From Antedon mediterranea (taxonomy: Eukaryota; Echinodermata; Crinoidea; Comatulida; Antedonidae): DNA of 64,000 nucleotides. Positions 57,401-64,000 of this stretch are shown one piece after another (position 1 is the stretch's first letter; every line of letters starts with the position of its first letter). The stretch lies in assembly GCF_964355755.1 (NCBI RefSeq), contig NC_092677.1, forward strand, positions 23,964,101 through 24,028,100, given 5' to 3'. Made by a program: the position numbers and the translations under genes. Under the pieces are notes generated by a model. That model was not told where the DNA came from. It saw only the letters and a list, made by a program, of their open reading frames with translations, and made no database searches.

Positions 57401-60400
57401 ATATTACTATATTAGTCAATAACAAAAGTCAGAGCCAAAAACAAGTTCAACACAAGCTTACCTTTTTTATTTACGTCGCCTTTTACATACGTCTACGCCC
57501 GCGCCTTGTCCACTTCCTGGAGGTTCGTCGGTGGACCGGCGACTGCTACTCTCTTGTACTGTAGGCCATGGAGTAACTCCATGTGTAGGCCTAGCCTACT
57601 ACTAGCGAATTTAGAAGAAACTATAGTCTACTAGACCTAGCCTAATTTGTAGTCTGCGTGAGTGGTTTAGTGTGAGAAGTACAAATACACACTTTCTTCT
57701 TTTCACGTACAATCTTTGCAGACATAACTTTTTATTGATTTGTGAAATATCGATATTTTCTACGACTGCAGCAACAGGGAGCTTGCAACACGCGAGTCTC
57801 GTGTAGCATGGGTTTGTTTATTTTGTTTACACCACACAGTCCGCGAACGAGACAAGGCGGTGATTGGACTGTATTAAAATTCATTAACCAATCACAAAAC
57901 GACTGCTGCCGTGGCTACAACCCCGGGTGTTTCAAACTCTAAATTTGACGATCTCGTACGTGCGTATAGAACGTTCATAAAAATTAAGATGGCGTGCCAG
58001 TTGGTCGGCCATTTTGCGGACGTTTTATACCAAAATTTAATTTGTTTATTTCTCAATTTCTACTAGGTATTTGAATCTAATTTTTTGTGTGCTGTTTATT
58101 AACATTAAAAGGATTCATACAAAGTCCTTTTTGTGAAATTTTAAAATCCTTTCATATCCATTTTAAGTTGTCTATTTTTATTATTTGTTTTGTTTCTTCA
58201 TTTCCTTTTGTATGCTTTTTTTATGTTTGCGTTTTTGTGTGCAATTGCTTTAAACGCCTGGGCCAAATGTAATTGCTGACAACTTTGTTTGGATAAGAGT
58301 TAAGTGGGGAATCACGAATTTGTATGAACCAATGAATCGATACCGTTGCCAACAAAAAAATAATAATTATATACAATGAGTTTTTAAAATGCTAAGATGC
58401 TTTCTACTTTCTATTCTAACACCTAAGATGACAAGATAAATCTAGCTACTACCAAAGAACTTATAACACAAGAATCTCCTGTTCGTCCGAAGCGCGTAAC
58501 AATTTTGAAAGGCATTGTGGGATAGAATAGAGCTATGGGTGGCGCCATTGTGAGCCATGGAGTAGGGCGCCCGCTTCAAATTAGAAAGTCAAAATCATAG
58601 AGGGGATCTGCTAATGCTCTAGGGGGGATAGAGTAATTGACTGAGGAGTAGGGCGCCCGCATCAAATTAGAAAGTCAAAATCATAGAGGGGATCTGCTAA
58701 TACTCTAGGGGGATCTGCTAATACTCTAGGGGGGGGGGGGGGGTTAGAGTAATTGACTTCCTAGTTTGGAGGGGGCGCTGCTCCATGCTGTGAAATGGCG
58801 TCGCCCAGTTTGACCTTTTAACCCTGTACTTCCGATACTGTGTGTTGAATGCAAATTGAAGAACAGGAGATTCTTGTGTTATAAGTTCTTTGCTACTACT
58901 TACTGTGTCCACACCACCAAGCATAAATTCAACAAGACTGCCGCATATTTCACTCATTGAAAGCTTGTCATTGGCTATTAGATATGTTAGCAGATCGACT
59001 TCTTGGTTTTCATCTATGTTGCTATTTTCACTGATAGATTCACATTTTAGATTTATATACTTCATAGCTACAAATATAATAGAAACGTAACAATAATAAT
59101 ATAATGAATCTACAAATTTCCATTATTTGTATCACAACAAATTTAAATTATATATATACAATAAAAAAAACACAATTTATCAACTTATGCATTTCATGTT
59201 CTTATTATAATTAGTAACTATTGCTTTTACTATGTTTATTTATATCTTCGTATTACCTACCAACAAATTAAGAAACTTGTTAACAATTATATTTAATTTA
59301 AATTCAAATGGAAAATTTGAACATCATTTTTTTGTCTTTCGTGGTTAACCACCACCTTTATTCATTAAATGTCATACTTATTTTGACATCTTCTACCATT
59401 TTTCGTAATAATCTGTTTTTGTATCCTTGTATTATTTAGATGTGTATCACATATATCATTTAATACTATAAACCCATTACTGAACATTATGTTTTTGTAA
59501 ATCATATTTATATATTCTTTCTATCACATTAAAGTAATAGAAACAAATTGTAATACTTTTCTTAATTATTAATGCAAAAATGATTCGATCATAATTTATA
59601 TCATCAAAATATTGCGTAAAAGGCGTTCCATATAAAAATATATGATGGAGCTAGTTATACTCCGTTATGCGTGATTAACTAATGAATGACGTAATGCAAA
59701 AAAACGGCATAGCTAGAGAAAAAGACGTGTACGGTACCATAGTCGGTATAAGTGCTTTTTGCAATCCTATAATCTATACATGGTGAACATTTCATTGAAT
59801 TCAAATGAAGTAATAAATTATTAAATCAATCATCATTATTGTATAATGTTACAAACCGGTGTTCCAAATAGTATCCCATGATTCCACTTGCTTCCTCCAA
59901 GATTTTGTGTTCAGTGAAATATGCCAACGTAGTGGTAAAAGAAATAGTGGCGCCAAACTGCAAAACATATCATTAATAGCATTTATGAACGTCTGTACAT
60001 CAGAAGGAATAGGATCTTGAAGGCATCCGAGACGAACATCAAAAAGAACAATTGCCACAGCTGGTGGTAAAAATGGAAAATATTGTCATCATCAAACATA
60101 CGTGATAGGCCCTATAGGTTTTATTTTGTCAAATGAAAAGTTGAGGTTGGATTAAGGATAAATTGGTATTATACTGGTGCATTTTATATAGACAGCTATA
60201 TTTAGTTTCTCTAGAAATCCTCGGTTCTCAATAGTATCTTAAATTTTTCCAGTCGAAAACGTTGCATGCATGCTGTGTGTAGACATGTTGAAATTAAATA
60301 TGGCCCATTCTTCTCGCCTACGCTGCATTGCGCATATAATAGTGTTCTATTTCAGATACTATAGTATACACCATGTTTATGTATGCAAGCATGGTGTATC

Positions 60401-63202
60401 AAAATGGCCGGAATTGTAGTTGGGAGGTTTTTAAACATTACATTTGAAAATTATCCGCCATCGTGGATCCGTGGCTAAAATTGTATATTTGTAGTATACG
60501 AAACCTAATGAAATGATTAAACAAGAAAGAAGAAAAAACAAATATTAACAAGATGATTACATTCCATTGCCCACTTGTAAAATTCGTTATTAATCTCTGG
60601 TACGATGCCGCCATCTTGATTAATGTTTATTGTATCTCTTCCTTGCTCCATCAATTTCATCATTCTATCAACAAAATCATCCGCTGCAACATTTAATTTT
60701 CCCATGTATTGTGTAATTTCCTTTGGTCGTAGCATACGCTTGCTAAGGACATTACGGGACTTTCGCCATGGCTCGTGATCTCTGATTTGAAAGTAAAAAA
60801 AACAAACCCTTCAATATTTAGCTTCTATTTTATTAAATGGTGAGAACAATTTTAAAATTACATTTGAATATTTAGTTTATTAAAGAGATTTTCAAGTGTC
60901 TCCACATACTATTTGCCCAGTATAATGATCATAAGTATGTTTTGTCGGCCTAATACATCATTTTTACATGCAGTGCCTGTATCCTGTAATGTTAGGTTAG
61001 ATAATAGGATATCCGAAGATACATACAAATATTTCTATAGGCCTAACTGGAGAAATATAGATACAGTACCGAGATCGGATGCATATTAGTGTTGATAACA
61101 CTTTTGTCACCGAGTGAAAAATGTGTTCAATTAAAGCACTTTATAGCAGACTCCTGCCTTTAACAACAATAAGAAAATTTATCAAGCGAGTAGAATTCAT
61201 ACAAAAGAACAATTTAGAAATAAAAATAAAACACGGAATGTTTGCAAATTATATAAGGAGGATAACAAGTCCACTCATGTCATCACAATAACGCGTCACG
61301 GTTTCAAGAATGGCTTGCTACTCACAATGTTACTAATCCGCATTCAACACCTCTTAGTTTTCTGTAAGCCTTCCATGGTCCAATGTTAATACGAATTGGA
61401 TTTCTGTCCTCTTGGTGCATCAACTCCTTCACAAGGGTCGGATCAACAATACTTAAAGTTTCCTCTGGCCCAGCATGAATACGAAACAACACACCATGTT
61501 TCTTGTGCAGTTCAATCTGAATGGAAAACAAGTTTTTATTGATAATACATATAGGCCTAGAGTATTACATGTGTGACTATTGTATTCAATCAAATAATAT
61601 AGCGATTATGTTATGTACATCATCAAAGATTTTCGACAAGGAAACTCAATATTGTATACAAACATCCAACAAGTAGAAACAATTCAATATTTGAGCTTTA
61701 AACAAAATAAATACGGTATTGAGTTAGCAGATTTATCTAACGTGAATCTGTTTTTACAGCTCACTATAGTCGGTCGGTTGGTCGGCAAACACTAACTTGA
61801 GCACGCGACTGCAGCCATGTATATGGCCTTGTTAATTTGTTTTGATAAATCAGTTTCGACATTTGAACCTAATTTGATGTTTTACATAATGTTTTCTTAA
61901 ATTTTAAACGGCAGTCCTTTTCTTCTCAAGAGAAAAGAAATGTAATCTTCACTTTAAAGCTCTTCTTATTCTTGACTTAAGTAAAAAAAGATTGATAACA
62001 TGTCAGATTAGAAATTTTTCACCAGAAATAATTCATCTAAAAAACGCCAAATTTTAACAGCTTTTTACTTTTTCTTTATTTTATAAGCAAAATCATTTTT
62101 TGTTGGCAAAAGTAAATACTTTATTATTGATGTTGGTTCATTTTTACTTTATGTTCTGTGGGACAATTCATATTTAATTCAGTTCCTCTTCACGAGGCTT
62201 ATTTAAAATAAATCAAGGACCAAAGAAAGATGATATATTTTTTATCCGAATCTCGCCAAACTTGACCACAGTGACCTATGACCCAATATCTCGCCGGAGT
62301 TCAATATTGAAGAGGGATGGTCAAAGGTGAAGGTCACAATTACACAAACTGTTTAATATTATACCACCTACCGGCCCACTTTTTATCAAACCAAAATTGT
62401 CCTCAATCTGCAATGCTCCATCATCTAGAAGTAGTTGTATAAGGACATTTTTTACGAAACAGGATTGTTGTCATGCCTCGACTTTAAAGCTTTAATCCAA
62501 GGAAGGAATATATAATCGTACTAGGTCATGCGAACATTATCTGCCAACAGTATAAACAGATTGTTTCGTTTGTCCCTTACATTACAAGTAGCTACAATTA
62601 TTATTCTTAATTTTAAAATAACAACTTGTTATAATATTGAAGCAGGAGATATTATTTACGCTAAAGATGTATTGTCCCCAAAATCATAAGAAATAAAGAT
62701 AATTTATAAATCAGACTTTGAATTGGTCATTTTGCATTTATTAATAGAGGTAAAAACAAACAAAACTGTAACATCATTTTAGTTCATTAATTTATTCATT
62801 TTAAAAGGCCATTTTACGGGTTACTATCTAAATTAGGCCCTATTTGAAGCTTTGAAGGGAGTTGATAATCTGAAAAACAATAATAAAAGTGTTGATTATT
62901 ATAAAATTGTTTGGCCTATGCTACGTGACCTATCACTCAAAATATACACAGTATATTACCTGATTCAAATGCATAGACCCGAAGCCTTTCCTGATTATAT
63001 CTGGAATATTTCCAATGAATGGCAATCCGACTAAAGGAATACTTTTATATGGTTTTAATTCTCTGTCTTCTCTATAGACATCTTCGCTCGAGGAGTGAGG
63101 TTCCGTCCTACTAGAAGTAGACCTACATCTTTGTTTTGGACCCCTGGCAATCGTACTACGAAATATATTTGTAGCTACCACAAAACGGTGTCTTGTCAAC
63201 AT
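51446..63202 (-). CDS. Mitochondrial-clan cytochrome P450 (CYP24/CYP10/CYP27-like), copy 2
   Basis: Ten exons on the minus strand: 63202-62960, 61516-61326, 60781-60561, 60060-59857, 59067-58904, 54891-54728, 53375-53297, 52703-52544, 52370-52327, 51568-51446 (stop TAA), giving 530 aa with no stop or frame break. Every intron position and phase equals copy 1, and only exons 1, 4 and 10 differ in length. Landmarks: basic leader [63 protein letters not shown], and haem loop [10 protein letters not shown]. The protein is clearly paralogous to copy 1, with substitutions concentrated in the leader, exon 4 (substrate-pocket F-G region) and the exon 7 start (LYPVVPNHS versus LHPASPNNS). This suggests diverged substrate preference. 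The gene is longer because intron 5 grew to 3.8 kb and holds other elements. Confidence 0.92.
53090..53185. repeat. Dispersed GTCGGTCGG repeat fragment
   Basis: CGACTCTACAGCTCACTATG TCGGTCGG followed by AACTCAAATTTG, same family as 44760-45060. Confidence 0.6.
53790..54335 (+). repeat. 85-bp pyrimidine-rich minisatellite
   Basis: About six units with a period of 85-86 bp (checked at 53836, 53921, 54007 and 54092) contain GATCTCTACTGCACACCTGG, CTCTTGTACTTGGTTCTCAC and CTCTACTCTACTTGTTTCTA. Decayed related sequence extends from about 53620 to 54620. It lies in intron 6 of P450 copy 2. Confidence 0.9.
55661..55985 (+). ncRNA. Candidate first exon and promoter of a nested transcript
   Basis: TGCGCATGCG (NRF1-type palindrome, 55661-55670) opens a locally GC-richer stretch (GAGTCGACC, CTCCTCGCGAGCG) on the strand opposite to P450 copy 2, inside its intron 5. 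A strong donor CCAGAG|gtgagc ends the presumed exon at 55985. The exact transcription start is unknown. Two further exon-like blocks and a poly(A) signal follow in the same direction. Confidence 0.35.
56359..56463 (+). ncRNA. Candidate second exon of the nested transcript
   Basis: It has acceptor acctacctacag, donor AAG|gtaaca, and a length of 105 nt (a multiple of 3). It is fully open in one frame ([20 protein letters not shown] ... NYNIK). No known domain is seen. It could be a short coding exon or part of a noncoding RNA. Confidence 0.4.
56586..57092 (+). ncRNA. Candidate 3' exon(s) of the nested transcript with poly(A) signal
   Basis: A strong acceptor (tttttttcag) at 56585 continues the open frame ([20 protein letters not shown]) to TAG at about 56680. 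A further possible acceptor (tttatttag) lies at about 56920, followed by AATAAA near 57087-57092. I cannot decide between one long 3' exon and two exons. Confidence 0.3.
57462..57558 (-). ncRNA. Candidate minus-strand exon in the P450 intron
   Basis: On the minus strand ggcctacag precedes 57558 and AAAAAG|gtaagc ends the block at 57462. One frame reads [20 protein letters not shown] then VDVCKRRRK and stop. It may be an alternative or cryptic exon of P450 copy 2 or a separate transcript from the promoter-like region at 57850-58030. Confidence 0.25.
57850..58030. promoter_or_regulatory. Promoter-like region with CCAAT and YY1-type motifs
   Basis: GTGATTGGAC (57869-57878) and AACCAATCAC form inverted CCAAT boxes. 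AAGATGGCG near 57988 and GGCCATTTTGCGG near 58006 are facing YY1-type sites. Local GC is above the surroundings. It lies inside the P450 intron, so it would drive a nested transcript on either strand. Confidence 0.3.
58453..58892. mobile_element. DNA transposon with 31-bp TIRs beside P450 exon 5
   Basis: CAAAGAACTTATAACACAAG at the left is inverted at the right, with a 7-bp duplication CTACTAC on both sides (58446-58452 and 58893-58899). The inside has a direct repeat (GGGCGCCCGC ... AAATTAGAAAGTCAAAATCA, twice) and a 15-G run near 58730. A partial relative is at 39900-40036. Confidence 0.85.
59068..59850. other. Intron 4 of P450 copy 2, nothing recognised
   Basis: This is AT-rich DNA without exon-like or repeat structure that I can name. 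Confidence 0.4.
61755..61825. repeat. Dispersed GTCGGTCGG repeat fragment
   Basis: CAGCTCACTATAGTCGGTCG ... GAGCACGCGACTGCAGCC, same family as 44760-45060. It lies in intron 1 of P450 copy 2, matching the presence of the family in copy 1 intron 2. Confidence 0.6.
61830..62950. other. Rest of intron 1 of P450 copy 2
   Basis: A TTAA-family MITE end (TAAAGATGTATTGTCCCCAA) lies at 62664. The segment 62210-62470 is somewhat GC-richer but unrecognised. No exon is seen. Confidence 0.4.
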
Positions 63203-63300
63203 TATTTGAACTTAGAAAAGCCAACACGCAGCGTCCAGCTAGCTTTATGCAAAAATACTACCTAATTCTATTGATCTTACAAAGCCTTGAAAGTAAAACC

Positions 63301-63320
63301 ATAACGCATGCGCAAAGGAT
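63301..63320 (-). promoter_or_regulatory. NRF1-type palindrome upstream of P450 copy 2
   Basis: ATAACGCATGCGCAAAGGAT lies 99 bp before the start codon at 63202. It is identical to the block upstream of copy 1, whereas most neighbouring bases differ. Confidence 0.55.
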
Positions 63321-64000
63321 TTAATTGTCGTCCGGTCAAATTTCTCATTCAAAATGGGCACAAGTGATATGACAAACCAGAAACAGACTGTTTACAATTT
63401 ATTTACTGAAAATGAAACATTAGGAGACATTTTTTATTTCATTGTAACAAATATTGAATGAAAGCATGAGATACTAGATCTACAATTGTATCAGCATTAC
63501 TTCTCTCAACATTTAACAAATGTATTGATGAATAGAAAACAAGATACAGACGTCTCTGTATCTGTAAATTTGTAAGTTTATTATTATTTTATTTAATGAT
63601 ATCCTGTATTTTTTTTGTTCTGTTTTTTTAAATATTATATAGGCCTATATGTTATATATATTGTACAGTTTAAGTATTTCCATACATATTTAATCAATTA
63701 GTTAAGATTTTGTTTTATGTTATTTTTGTTAGTATTAATTAGAACTTTGTGGCTTATGTTATTTAAATAAAATAACTACTATTATGCTACTCTTACCTGA
63801 ATAAAGTGTAAATGTAAATATAAATAAAATATTTGTAATTAAAGATGTTTGTCCTAAAAAAAACATGAAAATGAAGATTAATAAAATCAACAGGCCATTT
63901 TGCAGTATAATAAGGGTATTCAATTCCTTTAGAAAAACAAAGAACAATCTTTGATCCAATTTTGTGTCTAATTGAATAACTATTATGTGACATTAAAATG
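63321..64000. other. Upstream flank of P450 copy 2
   Basis: AT-rich DNA with a TTAA-family MITE end near 63838 (TTAAAGATGTTTGTCC, then CAGGCCATTTTGCAG). No exon or gene is recognised before the window ends. Confidence 0.4.

Overview
This is an AT-rich metazoan window with spliced genes, GT-AG introns, many DNA transposons, SINEs and LINE relics. The gene content (a TRAF7 orthologue, a cGAS-like/Mab-21 protein, Link and PAN-type modules, tandem mitochondrial-clan cytochrome P450s) and the abundance of the palindromic word TAGGCCTA suggest a marine invertebrate deuterostome, most likely an echinoderm. That placement is inference.

Layout. 0.3-1.5 kb: decayed LINE. 1.6-20.8 kb (+): a complete TRAF7-type E3 ligase gene, RING - TRAF zinc fingers - coiled coil - seven WD40 repeats. 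I resolve 14 coding exons plus one duplicated exon. Two adjacent homologous 149-nt exons encode alternative versions of one WD40 blade, and their length makes them frame-incompatible with each other, so they look like mutually exclusive exons. The introns hold an inverted duplication around exon 2, a 21-bp minisatellite grown inside a MITE, several foldback elements, SINEs, a SINE-LINE chimera and a hAT-like element. 20.8-24 kb: repeats, including a complete TTAA-flanked MITE. 24.0-26.1 kb (+): an intronless 703-aa Mab-21/cGAS-like nucleotidyltransferase that keeps the GS motif and the catalytic acidic triad.

26.6-30.1 kb: a three-level nest of transposons (PIF/Harbinger-like inside hAT inside a long-TIR MITE) beside a second, empty copy of that MITE. 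30.3-33.8 kb (+): fragments of a secreted PAN / lectin-like / Link protein with frame breaks, probably a pseudogene. 33.8-36.1 kb: a LINE relic split by a TA-flanked DNA element. 36.2-37.0 kb: a 68-bp hairpin satellite. 37.0-39.1 kb: relics of both neighbouring gene types (the 3' end of the Mab-21 gene and a cytochrome P450 last exon) among foldback elements.

40.5-47.4 kb and 51.4-63.2 kb (-): two paralogous ten-exon cytochrome P450 genes of the mitochondrial clan (CYP24/CYP10/CYP27-like), encoding about 534 and 530 aa. Both appear intact and have identical intron positions and phases. An identical 20-bp block with an NRF1-type palindrome lies just upstream of each. Between them lies a second hairpin-satellite array, in the opposite orientation to the first and split by a 5'-truncated LINE. 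The large intron 5 of the second P450 carries an apparent independent + strand spliced transcript, with its own GC-rich NRF1-type promoter, and a transposon that landed 11 bp from a splice donor.

The most notable items are the frame-enforced mutually exclusive WD40 exons in the TRAF7-like gene, the apparently catalytic cGAS-like receptor with its decayed partial copy, the shared NRF1-like block of the two P450s, and the nested transcript. No tRNA, rRNA, CRISPR or prokaryotic features were found.
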